Numbered from the stretch's first letter, positions 1 to 14,110 are shown. The stretch: DNA of 64,000 nt from Cephalopachus bancanus (GCA_027257055.1 JAPVLO010000097.1:1860001-1924000), one strand, 5' to 3'. Notes: generated from the letters alone by a model not told the origin. Numbers and translations: made by a program.

Positions 1-311
1 ACTAGGAGAGTAGCCTACCTGGCACAAGAAGCATCTTTAATAAGTGATTGTGCAATTCTATTTACCTCATGAGACAATGCCTGGCTTAGTCTGCCACTGA
101 GATGTGAGGTGAATATAAAGAAGAGCTAAAGAAGTCTCTGCAAGGCATAATAGCATAATCATAATAGCATAATAGCATAATCAGCTCCCAGCACACTTGC
201 CAATTGACTGCATGTGTGAATAAGTCTAGCCAAGATCAGCTTAGCCTAGTCCATATCCACAGAACTGCTTAGCTGGGTCTATGAACATATGAGAAATAAT
301 ATTTTTTAAGT
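1..311. other. AT-rich unique sequence
   Basis: No gene, RNA or clear repeat family is recognised. A short TAGCATAATCA-type motif recurs around 145-182, which is a minor local tandem duplication. Confidence 0.4.
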
Positions 312-594
312 AACTAAGTTTTTTGTTTTTTGTTTTTTTTTGACTTGGAGTCTCACTCTATCACCCAGACTGGAGTGTAGTTGCCGCTCCCGGCCACCGC
401 AGCCTCGACCTGCTGGGCTCTGGCGATCCTTCCGCCTCAGCCTTCCAAGGACCTGGAACTACAGGCGTGTGCTACCACGCCCCGCTCATTTTGATTTATT
501 GTAGAGATGAGGTCTCACCAAGTTGCCCAGGGGGGTCTCGAACCTACGGGCTCAGGCAATCCACTCACCTCAGCCTCCCAAGAAACTAAGTTTT
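312..594 (-). mobile_element. Alu SINE, 5'-truncated, minus strand
   Basis: The poly-T tract at about 320-340 is the reversed tail. The sequence then reads as the reverse complement of a dimeric Alu of the window's local lineage, without the 5-bp ACTTG deletion seen in other copies. It ends before the Alu 5' end, so about the first 35 bases are missing. An 11-bp target duplication AACTAAGTTTT lies at 312-322 and 584-594, which shows 5' truncation at insertion rather than later decay. Confidence 0.9.
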
Positions 595-2543
595 GAAGTG
601 GCTTTAACTCAACAACATTTAACAATACTGAAATATTTCTTCTAGAGCCTTTAGTTTTGCCCCCTTTTGACTAGTGAGCCTTTAAGACTGCTGTGTACAT
701 ATCCCTATGGTCTTAGGATGTTCTTTTACCAACTTGGGAATTCCCCTTGCTTATCTTTTATGTACTTTGAACACCCCTTCTTCTGGGTCCCATATACTTT
801 ATATTTTTTTATTTCCTCCTTCATTTTTCAGAGCATATCTTTCAGTAACATCTTAAGAAAACATTTTCACATTGACATATATGTCAATTTTATGAGAACC
901 AGCAAGTCTAAAAATATTGCTTTTCTCTTTTATATGTAATTAAAAGTTTGATCAAGTAAAATATTATATGCTAAAAATTGCTTCCAAGAACTTTGAAAAT
1001 ATTTTTTCTCCTTCCTACTTCTAATGTCATTATTAAGAAATGTGTAAATATTTTGATTTCTAGCCTTTATGTCTTTTACCTTTCTGAAAGCTTTTTAGCA
1101 CTTATTTCAAAATTCAGAAATTTTATTATATGTACTTTGATATGAGTTTTATTTATTGTGTAAAGTGCTTAATTAATTTTTAATCTCTGAACAATGATGG
1201 TTTTAAAATCTAGTATTTAAAAAATATTATTTTTTAATAATTTTTCTTCCTCTACTTTTCCCCTCTGAAAACCTCTAGTTTTATAATGTTAACCTTCTGG
1301 ACTGAGTCTTTATTTTTCTCCAACTTTCCATCTTTTAATTTTATTTTTTGAAATAATTTTCAACATTATATTTCAACCTCTCCATTGAATTTAAAAATAC
1401 TCATGCTATATTATATTTAATTTCTAAGCGTTCTTTCTTGTTCTCGGAAGATTTCTTTTAAAAACACTCTACTTTTAATGGGTGTATATCTTCTTTTAGT
1501 TCTCTGAAGATATTAAAGTTTTTAAAATGTCTTAATCCTTCCACTGTCTTTTTTCTCCTGATTCTTTTCATTCCTTGTATTTAAGCCTCTGTGTTTCCTG
1601 TTGGAGTCACTCCTTCACTCTTTGATGAGCCTCAAGTGTACATACTAAAAAGCAGATAAAAAAAAACTCTGAATGTTGGAGTAGATCTGGTGATTTGAGG
1701 CTTTTCTGAAGGTGACAGCGCCAGGGCCAGGTTGATTTATTGAATGTTTCTCAGTTGTTAGTATCTGTGTGCCTTTCTTTTGGGTTGGTTTTTTTCCCAG
1801 AGAAAAGTCCTTTAATTATGTAAGTGGATATTATAAATCTGGTGGGTAGTGCTTTGAAGTGACTAAGAAAGTCTCAGGATTATTTAGTACTTACATTTCC
1901 ACTTGATTCCTTTGTGTTTAGAGAGTATCACCCTCCCTCCAGGCCCCCTCACCATCACTCTCAGCTCTGGCTTATGTCACAGACTCTATATTTTCTCTTG
2001 TATGCCTCCATAGAGAAAAACATTTACCTGACAGGAAAGGAATTGTTTTGTCATTGAAGGGCCTTAAGAAGAGAATCTTGGGTATAACTGCTTCTCACCA
2101 TGCTGTGTGATCACTACACATGTCTTGGTTTTGTGTGTGTGTGCCACTCTTCAAAAATTTCCTATGCCTTCAACCTCCCAAGCCTTCCATGGTTTCATGG
2201 GGGTAATCAAACTGTTTCTTAGTAGCCCCCATTCTCTTCCCATATTCTGTGACCTGCACAGTCAGTTAGTACTTCTGTCCATCTATTTATCAACTTTCAA
2301 AATGTTGAAGAAATTTTATACTTTTCATTAAAAAAAATATTTCTTGGTGCCTCTGTGTCTATACCATTATTTTTAGTTTATTACCACCATTTTTTTGTAG
2401 CATATGTGAAAGGGGAACCTGTTTTTAGTATGTTATATTTAATTTTAAAAACCCTGAGTTCATGAAGTTATACTTCAAAATATACATAAAATTATGTAAT
2501 GTTATAATTCCTTTTACTATAGCTAAACAAAGTCAGACTTAAA
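595..2543. other. AT-rich non-coding stretch
   Basis: About 1.9 kb with no recognisable gene or repeat family. Short open frames such as 667-939 and 2107-2331 have low-complexity, AT-driven composition and no recognisable domain. Confidence 0.4.
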
Positions 2544-2862
2544 ATGTGTTTAGCCGGGGCTCATTGGCTCAGCCTGTAATCCCGTGCCTTTGGGAAGCTG
2601 AGGTGAGTGAATTGCATGAGGCTGCGGGTTTGAGACCCACCTGGGCAACTTGGTGAGACCTCATCTCTACAATAAAATCAAAAAAATTAGCTAGGCGTGA
2701 TAGTGTGTGCCTGTAGTTCCGGCTCCTTGGAAGGCTGAGGCAGAACGATCGCCGGAGCCCAGCAGGTCGAGGCTGCGGTGGCCGGGAGCGGCCACTGCAC
2801 TCCAGTCTGGGCAACACAGTGAGACTCCAACTCAAAAAAACAAAATCAAAAACATGTGTTTA
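2544..2862 (+). mobile_element. Alu SINE, full length, plus strand
   Basis: Dimeric Alu running 2553-2853 with both arms, the middle A-rich linker (ACAATAAAATCAAAAAA) and an A-rich tail. It keeps CAACTTGG in the left arm, so it belongs to the undeleted subfamily. The 9-bp target duplication ATGTGTTTA is at 2544-2552 and 2854-2862. Confidence 0.93.
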
Positions 2863-4318
2863 AATATTTCTTAAAAAGAACACAGTTCTTAGGAATAACA
2901 ATAATTATTAATTTGGAAGTAGAAAAATATTAAACATTACTTTAAATGATGTACTTCTGTGAATCACTGGAGCCACAAAATTAGATAAATATTTTGTCCT
3001 TGAAAATACAGATATATATTTCTAAGATGGATTAAGATAGATTAAATACTAGGAAAACAATTGTAGAAAAAACTTACCTGTTTAACAAGGTCAAACTTAC
3101 CCTTCACAAAGTAAATACATTAGCTTGGCCTGCCGGTATTATTTTCTAACAAATTTGGGAGTAGTAAATATTTTAACTACTACTATCTCTGTAAATAATG
3201 TTTTCTCAGAACCTCAGTTAATGAGGTAAAGCTTGGTGATCTGCTCATTAAAATTCTAAAAATAGGGCGAATGATAAATGTGATGTCAGAATTTCTAGGC
3301 AAAGGGAAAACCTATAGCACTAACAGTGATCAATGCTCAATTCCAATGTCACGACACTCCATATCTACTTAATGAAACTTTTATCTGTTAATTATTACCT
3401 TTCCCTGGATTAAGATTATTACAGTTTCTGTGGAAAACCTGGGACAATATTGACATGGATTTGTGATTATTTGTCATTTACTGTTTTTCTTGAGTGACCG
3501 GACATGGACTCCATTTTCCAAAGCTATGAAGAGCTTTTGTTATAAATCAAAAAATAAATGGAATAACCTTCTTTGTAAAAACTTGCTATGGTGAAATACT
3601 TAAGAAATACATTCATTCTTTTGGAATAATTCAATGCAGTAACTTTGGTACCAGTGAATTTTGTTCTGCAGTGCTTCTTTTATGAACTCTATGAACTTAT
3701 TAAACATGCATGCTTCAAGACCTATCTCTATTGAATTTCATGCACACTGGGTAATTAGGTGCTATGAAGTTATCTTTGTAGGTAACTGAATACCAAGACT
3801 GAATACCAAGTCTACCATGTATTAGGTTTGTGCTTGGGAGAATCAATCACTCTGACACTACATATTCAGCCCTAAAATGGGGACGATGCCACATATCTCC
3901 TGAAGAATGGAATCTTCATGGGAGACTGGTTTAGTTGAGCATGTGAAGCCCAGTGCACAGTGCTGGTCATAGTCAGTCAGTGTTGTTGTTGTTTTGTTGT
4001 GTTTTCCTATAGTCAAAGAAACATAAGAGATGTATTCCTGACAATATAAATTTCAAAAGCAAAAGACTTAATTGATCTGGATAACAAATTCACACAATTT
4101 AATATGTAATAAATTCAGTTCTTGATTTTGACTTTCTACTGGAAAGTGGCTAATTTTTTCTGAGTTTATTGGTATCTGAATCAATTGTTCTCATCAGTGA
4201 GTAGACGGAAGGGATATGTGACAGAATCAACTTAAAAGTGTTTTCAAGTCCTATTTTCTACTTCTTAGCCCAATAAATACTGACATATCGATATCTCCTG
4301 TCAAAAATTCACTGTTTT
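2863..4318. other. Unique non-coding sequence
   Basis: About 1.45 kb with no recognisable feature. A short GTTGTTGTTGTTTTGTTGTG run lies near 3981-4002. Confidence 0.4.
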
Positions 4319-4632
4319 GGCTTGGTGCACTGGTTCTTGCCTATAATCCTAGCATTTTGGGAGGCCAGCCTGGGAGGATTTCTTGAGCCCAAGAGTTCAA
4401 GATCAGCCTGGGCAACATAACAATACGTTGTCTCCGCACACACACAAACACACACACACAATTAGCCAGGCATTGTGGCATGCACTTGTAGTCCCAGCTA
4501 CTCAGGAGACTGAGGCAGAAGGATCACCTGAGTCCAGGAGTTAGAGGCTGCGGAGGATCATCATTGTACCATTGCCCTCCAGCAGCCTGGGAGACAGAAA
4601 ATGACCCCAACTCAAAAAATTAAAAAATAAAG
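4319..4632 (+). mobile_element. Old AluJ-like SINE
   Basis: Divergent dimeric Alu that resembles the general primate AluJ type: GGCTTGGTGCACTGG start, left-arm GATCAGCCTGGGCAACATA, right-arm GTCCCAGCTACTCAGGAG. The middle A-rich linker has expanded into an ACACACA tract (about 4437-4460). It predates the lineage-specific Alus in the window. Confidence 0.8.
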
Positions 4633-5485
4633 ACCGTCTCTAGCCTATGAACTCAATACTTTGAAACTTTCTGGAGTCATGCATCAGGAATGTGAATTAC
4701 TATAGAACCATACTCGCCATACTTGCTTTCAGTTATGTTTGGATAAATGACAAAGTCTTTCCGCTAATTTCATGATTTATGACATTATGTAGCTTCATAA
4801 ACTAAGCACTCAGGTGCTCACTGCATATATCCCAGTACCATAAACACTGCAAATTCCAAGCAGATATATCCAGGCAAAAACTCTCCAAAAATATTTCTTG
4901 AAAACATGACATGTCAGTAAATAAAAAAATCAAGTCTGTTTACAAAGTTCAGATAGTGTTATAATGTTAGAATAAATTTACTTCCTTTTTTCAATGTGTA
5001 AATCACAGACTTTCTGGGTAAAAGATAATTTATTTTACTGTGCTGCTGCGACTGCTACTAGCAGCACTACTGTAAAATATTAATTGAGTCATTACTATGT
5101 GTAAAGTACTATGTTAAACAACTTTATCTGCATAATTTCATCTACTCCTTCTAGCTATAAGAGAGTTCCTCTGAAGAATAATCTAATCTAGCGATTCATT
5201 TGATTCTTAATTTATCCCATTTTCCCTATCAGCAGATATATTTGTTTGATTTATATTAGAATATAATGAAAAATGGATGAGCTCAACTACATCACCTTGT
5301 AATGTTCATCATTGGGTTGCAGTTCCACTTCATTGACCTATAAAGAATATATACAATCTTTACTCCATATCAACATTTAAAAATATATATTTAATTAAAT
5401 ATAATTTTACAACTGATTTTTCAGATTAATATTTTTATTCTTTCTGATATGATGAGATTGTGACTTTCTTTGTCACTTTTGTAAT
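4633..5485. other. Unique non-coding sequence
   Basis: About 0.85 kb, AT-rich, with no recognised gene or repeat. Confidence 0.4.
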
Positions 5486-5985
5486 TTCCCTTGAACAACA
5501 CAGGTTTGAACTGCATGGGTCTACTTTTGTGCAAAGCTTTTTTCAACACAAGTTACACAGGGTGTGCCTGCCTCTCCTGCCTTCCTTTCTACTTCCTCTG
5601 CCTCTTCTGCCTCTGCCACCCTTGAGACAGCAAGACCAAGCCCTCCTTTTCCTCCTCCTTCTCAGCCTACTCAATGTGAAGATGACAAAGTCAAAGACCT
5701 TTATGGTGATTCACTTCCACTTAATGAATAGTAAATTTATTTTCCCTTCCTTGTGATTTCCTTAATAATATTTTATTTTCTCTAGCTTATTTTATTATAA
5801 GAATACAGTTTTAATATAAAATATACTGCATGAATTGAACAGTTTATGTTGCTGGCGAGGCTTCCAGTTGACAGCAGGCTATTAGTAGTTAAGTTTTGGG
5901 AAGTCAAAAGTTATACATGGAGTTTTCAACTGCACAGGGTTTCAGTACTCTTATCATCACCCCCTACTCAAGGATTGACTGTGTA
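5486..5985 (+). mobile_element. Tigger-type non-autonomous DNA transposon (TcMar-Tigger)
   Basis: The left end reads CTTGAACAACACAGGTTTGAACTG and the right end is a degenerate reverse complement ending in CTCAAGGATTGACTG, as in the CAGTTGACCCTTGAACAACA class of human Tigger-derived elements. The middle carries the familiar pyrimidine-rich segment followed by CTTCCACTTAATGAATAGTAAA. The open frame at 5460-5756 is chance reading through this repeat. The exact subfamily cannot be fixed without a library search. Confidence 0.75.
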
Positions 5986-8900
5986 TTTCTTTTAAGTTAA
6001 AAAGAAAAGACAATTAAAGAGATTAGGATGTTTAGGTTGTCTGCTAAGCGTGAAGCTGGTGGAGACTGAAATGTCTTAAGAGGAGAGATGAATTTCTGGG
6101 AGATTTGGGGAAAATTAGGTAAATAAGAAAAAATAAAATGACAGACAGCTAAAATTGTAATGGAAATATTGCAATTTTACTGGTGCTATTCTTTTTTTTT
6201 CTGCTTGCTTATTGTTGGTGTATAAGAATGCAACTGACTTGGTGTTATTCTAAATGCTTGTGAGGTTCTATATAGAAGCATTCAGTAACTTGGGAACAGT
6301 TAGTGAGAAGAAAAAGGAATTCTATTGCTGATGCAAAAGACTCAGGGGTAGAGTTTTATAGGAGAGGTGCAAATAAAGAATAAAGCTGCAAGAAAATGCA
6401 AGATATTGTTGACAGGTTAGTTCACATGCTCATCACAGATTCCAATATAGCGAAAAGAGAAGGAACGGCCAATTGGGCATATTAGACTTCAATAAAAATC
6501 TGGCAATCTAGAGATTGAAAATTTCTGAGTTTGATGAACAAGTTTATTGAGAATGATACAGTTGTGCAGCTAGAGGTAATGTGAGAGCATGAAATATTAG
6601 AGTTTAACGTTTCTGTAATTCTGGGAACTGATAAGGTAAGAGGCATGCATAATCATGAGTAATAGAGGAAGGACTGGGTGGATAAAGACTGAGAGTTTAA
6701 CATTAAGTTAAAAAGATCTGGGCTTTGGAATTTGGGCTTATGATTTTTGGAAGATTTTGTTTCACAGGAGATGTCTATTTGCCACCAACTATAATTTTGT
6801 TCAATGAGATTGCCCCAGGTCCAGTCAAATGGTGGTATCTTCCTGAGACTACCTCAATAATTTTTTAAAAAAGTATTTACAAGGAATAGGAAAAGCAAGG
6901 AGTTTGATTCTTAAACATGAAATAAAGCTGGATTATATTCATGTACCCAGCATGCCAGGATGATCAAGAAAACTGTAGTCAGATAATTAGTTGGTTACTC
7001 AAATTGGTTAGTAGTAAGAATGATATCTGATAAGGCTTAAAGTGTGTGAGCCATCCAAAATGATAATCCCATCTTAAACAACTTGAGTAAATATTTCAAC
7101 TAGAGGTGGAAAATTAATATGACATATAAGCATCTAAGTCTGTAAAAATATTCATTTTGCGAGCACCTTGATTTAAACACAGCTCTTCAGCTTAATGACT
7201 ATTTGACCTTGGATAAATTAGTTAATCCTAGGACTCACAAGTTCTTCATTTGTTGAATGAAGATAATAATGTGTATCACAGAATTGTCAGAATTAGAAAT
7301 TGTTCATGCCCATTAGATATAACACACCTAACACACAGTGCTTGTTTAAGACATTTGTCTGAATTAGAAATAATAGTAGAACTTATACTAGGACATTGCT
7401 CAAAACATAGTACATGTGATAGATATATCAATTCCTCTTGATTGTCAGACTAAGACTTATTAACTTACTAAGTTACTCTACAAATTTTAGATAGTTAGGC
7501 ATTTCCACTAAATTATTATGTGTCCAGGAGTCCTCTATAAAGAAATTATAACATAATTTTCTAGAATCATCCTAACATAGTAATATAATGATTGAGTGAT
7601 GACAGTAAAATAGGAAAATATCGATAAGCCTCTTTATATGATATGGGATGAGTCATCTAGTGTAGATAATCAGACAGCGCCCCTTGAACTGATTGTTTCC
7701 TCAGTTTACTACCTCTGGACCCTTTTGGGTCACAAACAAGTCTATAACTTCCAAAATTATCTTTCAGGACCTATGCCCTCTTCCTTTTTTTGGTTCTCAA
7801 TCATGAAAAGATGTATCCTACTCTTTAATGTCCATTACAAATGGTTCTTCCTTGGAATGTCACAAATAACCATTTTTCTTCATTGGGTATAGTTCTGCCA
7901 AATCCTAGACATTACAAGCACAAATGCCTATTTAGTTTTCCTGAGAAAAAAGAAATGGCACTTTCATCTTTAATTTTTTTCCTTAATATGTCTCTATAAT
8001 TCAAGAGTGAACAAAGGGATTTACTTGTAATATTTTGTTGAAGAAAAACAACAATCACAAAACCAAATCTTCTATGGAACATCGTTAATAACTGGAGGCG
8101 CTGAGCTTTAGTTCCAAAACCCTGATTGAGATATCTTATTTTTCTCTTAAGCAGACTATTTTAGTCCAAGAGCACTGAAGAATAAATACAGCATAGGTAA
8201 ACTTGAAGTGCTCTTTCAAAGGTGTTTATTTCCCACCCCGTTTTCCTCTACCTTGTAATATACCAGAGAACAAAAAGATAGGAAAGGTGAACATACCTCG
8301 AAAAGCATCCCATAGCTTTGGTTAGTTCAAAGTTCAGAAAAGAAAAATATTCCAAGGGAAGTGAGGGTAAGTCTGATCAGCTTTGTGGAGTGGCAGGTTT
8401 GAGTAGACAATGTAGTTATTTTTCATGGAGTTTGGAAGCAGAAAGACTCTCAAACTTGCTCTTTCTCTGTGTGGCACACTCCAAGTCATATTTAATCCTT
8501 TGAGTGGGTATGTTAGAGAATTGCAAGCAAAGGAGTGAGTGTTTATTCCAATCTAAGAAAGAGATTAAACAGGAAGTCATAATAAGCAATCATGTCAAAT
8601 CCTTTCAAACAGAGATTTTCAACCAGAGTTCAAAGAACATACCTTCAGTAGTCTGTAGACTTACTAAAATTATAAGTGGAATTGTATGCTTGTACAGTTT
8701 TCAGTTTCCTAATGGGACGGTCACCAAGTTCTCACAAATCAAAACTTTAAGAACAGCTGCTAGATGGGATAGGATTAATATGTTTTGGTAGGACAAGGGG
8801 CAGGGTTGTGGGGCAAGGGTGGATGAGGGATGTTAGGAAAGAGTCCTTGTGCAGACAAGACCATCCAGAAAGACCCTAAGCAAGGAGCTCCAGAAGTCGT

Positions 8901-10076
8901 GGAGAGTCGACCAAAAGCTGCCAGTCTCCAGGGAGAGCTGGCAAAGGCACTGGAGAAGAAGTACATTTTGGGTATGGAATCTGAAAGGGATGGGTTGACT
9001 TGAGTTTTTTCAAAAATTTCAAAGAGTGCCAAAGGAAGTTGGATGATATATAATGTATTCAAGTATCCTAAGATACAAAAGAAAGCAGACTAAATACAAA
9101 AATGCAAATGAAAAATGAATGACAATATTATATAATAATAGTTCTTACTAGTCTTTGACAATTATTGAAAAAAATAAATCCCAGTCATATTCAGCTACAT
9201 TTTCAGGTGAAGTCAAACCTGTGAGTAACAGAAACACACAAAACACCCCAAATTTTCAAACTTCCCCTAAAATAATCAATACCCTGGATCCCCAAGGCAC
9301 AAAATAGTCAGTAAATTTATCTTGACATAATGTCTAAAATGACTGATTACAATTAAGATTTCACTTTTTATGGGAAAGACCTGAGCTATGGAGTACATAG
9401 CTCTTTGTATACCAATAAGCAAACTGGGATAATGTTTTTTGAGAAATGTTCCATAATGACTGACTAACAATATTTCTAGTAACCTTAATGTGAGATGATA
9501 GAAAGATCTCATTTATATTATACTTTTTTTGTGATTGTGTAAGGAGGAAAGTCAAAGTAAGCATGGGATTAAAAGCTTGGAATAAGGATCAAAACTGCAT
9601 TAAAAATTCAAAGAAAGAAAATAAAGGGCAACTCTCATAGGATTACAAAAATTCACTTTCAAATTTTCAAAATGCTCCTATTTTCTTTTTAGTCCCAATT
9701 AATTTAGCTTAAATAGCATAAACAAATCACTTTATAGCAATTACTGCTGCTAGTAATAGATTGGTTGTCATGTCTTAGTTTGTAAATGTTTTATAAGTAA
9801 AAAATAATAGGAGAAAGAATATACATACATTCAATTTTAGTCAATTCCTCAAAAACTTTCTAATTTTGTTTGAAAACTCTTAATTTTTTTCAATTGATAT
9901 CTAATTTCCCTTTTTTGAACTAAATCTCTAACTAGGCAAGTAAAACATCACTGCTAGTGAATGAATGTCTGGCAAATGTCTTGAGCTATCTAATGCATAA
10001 TCAGACACCGCTGGTTTGATTATTTTATTCTACAGAGAAATATTTGTCAAAGATGTGTAATAATCTTCCATTTTAC
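5986..10076. other. AT-rich non-coding stretch
   Basis: About 4.1 kb. I see no gene or confident repeat. Open frames of 60-95 codons here (for example 8504-8791) lack family resemblance and are within chance expectation for this composition. Confidence 0.35.
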
Positions 10077-10198
10077 CTGGAAGACTGAGGCTGAAAGATC
10101 ATCTGAGCCCAGCAGGTTGAAGCTGAGGTGGTTGTAAACGTGCCATGGCACTTCAGCCTGAGTGACAGAGTGAAACTCCAAGTCAAAAAAATAAATAA
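10077..10198 (+). mobile_element. Alu right-monomer fragment
   Basis: Only the right half of an Alu is present: CCTGGAAGACTGAGGCTGAA start, then GAGCCCAGCAGGTTGAAGCTGAGGTGG and an A-rich AAATAAATAAAA end. No left arm precedes it, so it is either a free right monomer or a 5'-truncated Alu. Confidence 0.75.
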
Positions 10199-10721
10199 AA
10201 ATCCTCCATTTTAGATCATTTTCTCCATATGATTACAGAGTTCTATCAGAAATAGAAACTGTTTACATATATGTCTATAAGTGTGGTGTGTTTGAAGAGA
10301 TCAGTCATAACAAGAAATCAGAGGACTAATTATAAATCATTTATTATAATACCGTCAATCAAAAAAGAATCTTTTTCTACTAGTAGGGCTTTCTAATTTT
10401 TCCACGAGTGGAAAATGCTTACTTATAACCAAGACTAAATAAACATTCTGAATAGATAAGTGAATTATTAAACATATTATGAAAAGAAAACTGAGCAAGA
10501 GATGCTAATGTGCTCATAAATTGGCATAGTTTCCGCAGTACCATTCATTAGTAATAGCACAAATCAGGGGTCATTGTGTAGCTACAAAACTGGAACCCTT
10601 ATAAGTGATTTATTTCTTAAAATTTTTCCTGACTTTCAAAATAAAAATAATTTGGCAATGTAAAAATTCTAGAATCTAAAAGGCTATGAATAGATTTTAA
10701 AGAGGGTGAATAGAATGTTTA

Positions 10722-10750
10722 AGAGAGACAGAGAGAGAGAGAGAGAGAGA
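10722..10750. repeat. (GA)n microsatellite
   Basis: Dinucleotide GA run of about 14 units within GAGAGACAGAGAGAGAGAGA-type sequence. Confidence 0.9.
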
Positions 10751-12056
10751 ACCCAACAGGAAGAGTCCTAAGGGATTAAAAAATCTGCACTATTCAGTTA
10801 AAAGGATCGATGCTAGTCTATTATTATTTAGCTGATATTCTTTTAACTGTTTCACAATTCAAGCCACTATTTTTAAAACTTAGCACTAGCCTCTGGAAGT
10901 GTCTAAAATAGTCTCAGTAATAGTAATTCCTTTAACAGATCAACCCTGAAACTCAATGGTTTAGTGCAAGAGAATTTTCACTCTCACACATCATTCAAGT
11001 CTGGTAAGTATGGGATGGCAAGGCCCTCTACTCCATATGGTCATTTAAGGATCCAAGCTATTACAAGCTCTGCTAACTTCTGTGCATTACTTTTCCAATC
11101 ACTCTGTACTTTGAGGTAAGTATAAGAGAGAGAAAAAGTACAGGGTAATGTGAGCAAAGATTAAAATGAATGTTTATTACACCCATTATAATTAGCCAAA
11201 ACTCAATTACATGGTTACACATAACTACAAAAGCAAATGTAATCTCTTATTGTGTTCAGAAGGAAAGAGAAATCAGTTTGGTAAATAGCTACCAAGTGTC
11301 TGCCTTACATGTGTATGGAGAATTTTTTTTTCAAGTTGTTAGGGCTTTTAAATATAATAGTCTCTTATATCTCAAAATTCAGTGAGTCTACAAGTTATAT
11401 GAATATTGTGGTAAAATGTGATGATGAGTCAGTAGATCTGGTTCAGAGTCTAATTTCTGTTAGATTCCCAGGTTATGTTGATGTTGTTGATCCACAGATC
11501 TCAGGATCAAAACAGTAGTCAATGTGGGCATTATGTGAAAACAAATCCCAGACTAACAAACAAGAATCACATACTCTATGAAATTAAGTTTAAGCACTCT
11601 AGCGATCTTGCTGTTTTTCTTGGAACATGTATTCTCTCTTTGCGCCTTGATTCTGTGAAGTGAAGTGAATATAATAATACACAGTCCCTCCAAAGTTCAC
11701 AGAAATCTGAAGATAGCTACAAAATGCTGTGTCCTTGTTTGGGGAGATGATTAGAAATATATTAGTTATTATCTGTTATTAGATTGTCTTTGGCTGGAAG
11801 TAAAGAATGTCCTATTGAAGAGGAAGTGTCAAGTATTAGTCTAATTCTTTAAAAACCTGTGCAAAGAAGAAGAGTTCTTTCTCCTGCATGGGGGCATTTT
11901 TGCCACAATTGTTTCTGTTATTTCATTTTGATAATTTTTTTAACCAAGGTATACAATAATACAACCATAATATACATGCAATCTGTTAGCAATGTGATGA
12001 TTTCTTTTATCTTTAGAACACATCTATTATAGTATAGAGCTTAAGAACTTAATATC

Positions 12057-12060
<4 letters not shown>

Positions 12061-12109
<49 letters not shown>
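12061..12109. repeat. (GT)n microsatellite
   Basis: Uninterrupted TG run of about 24 units, likely length-polymorphic. Confidence 0.95.
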
Positions 12110-12112
<3 letters not shown>

Positions 12113-13719
12113 CATCTATCTCTTGCTTTAGCAGAAGCACAGTTATTATGTGATCAGTAGGAATTAAGCATTCACAGAACCTCAGGTAATCATAGATCCA
12201 GCAAACTTTGTGAGGATTTTTCTGTTAGCTACATTTACTCTGCCTTTTTCTACCTTGAAAAAAATAAATATCTCTTTTAATTTTTTATCTGTAGCTAAAA
12301 TCATGAAGTCAAAGCTATCAGGATAGGTTGATTCTTTGACTTATTCATTTATTCATTTTTTCTGATTTTTACACCCATTTTGAGTTCAAGATTAGCTGGA
12401 GAAAAGAATGAAGGAGGAAGAAAAGGACAAAATGGGACAGTGCATCTTTCTTTAACTCTGTAGTTTATAGGGTACTCTCCTATTTAATCTGGGAGGTCAT
12501 GTTGGAGAACTTTCACAAATACAAATCAGGAATCGGGATTTTTTTCTCCAAAGAGGGGGTAAAAGAGCAAAATATAGGTAAAAGTCAAAGACTTCATTTG
12601 TATTCTAATCCATTCTCTGTTAGTCTTTTCCAATGAATTAAAATGGTTGCGAAGTGGAAGCAATGTCAAATGTGAAATTTTGAATAATAATATCAAACAT
12701 AAAGTACTTTTTGTTCTAAAAAGTCATGAAATAACTATTGTAAAGTATAAAGATTATGCAACATTGTCAGCTTATAGCATTCATTTGAAAATATTATTTT
12801 TATGTTTTGAATGAATAGCTGGCTTTGTTGGTAGCATTATCTGAACTATTCAAGCAAGTGGAAAATTCCATCTGAATATATACAAAATTGCTTCCATCCC
12901 TTGGGAGCTAGATTCATGACCACAGTTTATTAGCATAATAACACTAATAATACAGTATACTTTAATTAATTTAATTTTAGTCAAAACACAGCTCTGAAAA
13001 GTAGACTAGATCTGATTATATTGTTAAAATTTCATTGATGAGAAAGGAAGATCATTTAGACTAATTCAATATCAACTGTAGTACTGTCAGTAGAAGAACT
13101 AACTTGGTTTCCTGATTGCAAGTTCAAAATTACTTTAAAATTAGGTTGATTGAATCAAATTAGGATTTAATGTCCAATTCTCTTTTGTTAATTAGGTGAG
13201 TATCCTTTAATTATATAAGGCAACACAGGTTCAGGCTTTCAAAACAACCACAGTACAGAAAGATAATTTTTAAACAGTGAAATTTCCAGTTTCTCCTGTC
13301 CAAATTTCCCACCAACCAGAATTTTATTCTACTCCCTGGAAATATGTGTTATTAAAACATTTTTGGGTATACCTCCAGGAGTTATCTGTATTTATACTGT
13401 ACAGATATATATTTGTGTGGAGAATTTATCTTAATTTGCTTTCTAACAATAAACATAATGTTGATATAATATAAATTGTATGAGTTATATCATTTAATAA
13501 CCTTGTTAATTATTAAAGTCCTGCTAGTTATTTTCAATTAAAAAGACTTTTAATTTGGATTGTTTTAAATAAGTTTAATTTTAGAATTTTCATTGCTATC
13601 AAAAAACTACTTTGTTGTAGATATTGCATCATACACACAGACGTGCACATATTTTCTGTCTATGTAGGAACAATGCTCATTTCAGCCTTTTAAAATCATA
13701 AAAACCATTGAGGTAGGTG

Positions 13720-14110
13720 AATTCCCTTAATCACACTTCTCTCGTTCTACCTTGGTGCTGAAAGGTAGCAAGTGCTGGACTCATTGTCCAAATTACGCCG
13801 GTAGCTGTATGTAGTGCTGTTGAGAGTGCAGTCCCAATGAATTCAAATCCCATCCAAGTACATCCTAAAAATGTTGGTTTGACCCTTAATTAGCTGGTGC
13901 ATGTCCGTGAGCCACCCAGCGAGGCTGTAGCAATTGCAGAGTTGCATTATTCTTTCTTAGTGAGCCTTTCCCCTACCTTCTTAGCAGACAGATGAGTCTC
14001 TTATCAGAAGGAGCAGATGGCAGCGTGAGTCTGTTTGAAATTGCAGACATGCACTTGGAGAACAGTTCCTAGAATTTTTTTGTTTGAGTGAATTACACAG
14101 GAGGACAATT
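13720..14110. promoter_or_regulatory. Candidate conserved non-coding block (hypothetical enhancer)
   Basis: About 390 bases of balanced-composition, non-repetitive sequence in otherwise AT-rich repeat-laden DNA. It contains clustered homeodomain-like cores: CCTTAATTAGC near 13887, TTGCATTATT near 13944 and ATGAATTCAAAT near 13837. It has no long open frame. That it is a developmental enhancer is inference from texture and motifs only. Confidence 0.25.

Larger units (their letters stand above)
10199..13719. other. AT-rich non-coding stretch with two microsatellites
   Basis: About 3.5 kb without a gene. It contains a (GA)n tract near 10722-10750 and a (GT)n tract near 12061-12109, listed separately. 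The rest has no repeat family I can name. Confidence 0.4.

Noticed and set aside
8504..9062. Two 95-codon frames meeting near 8780 on opposite strands
   Set aside because: No similarity to any family, no CpG island, no splice-site pattern and AT-driven composition.
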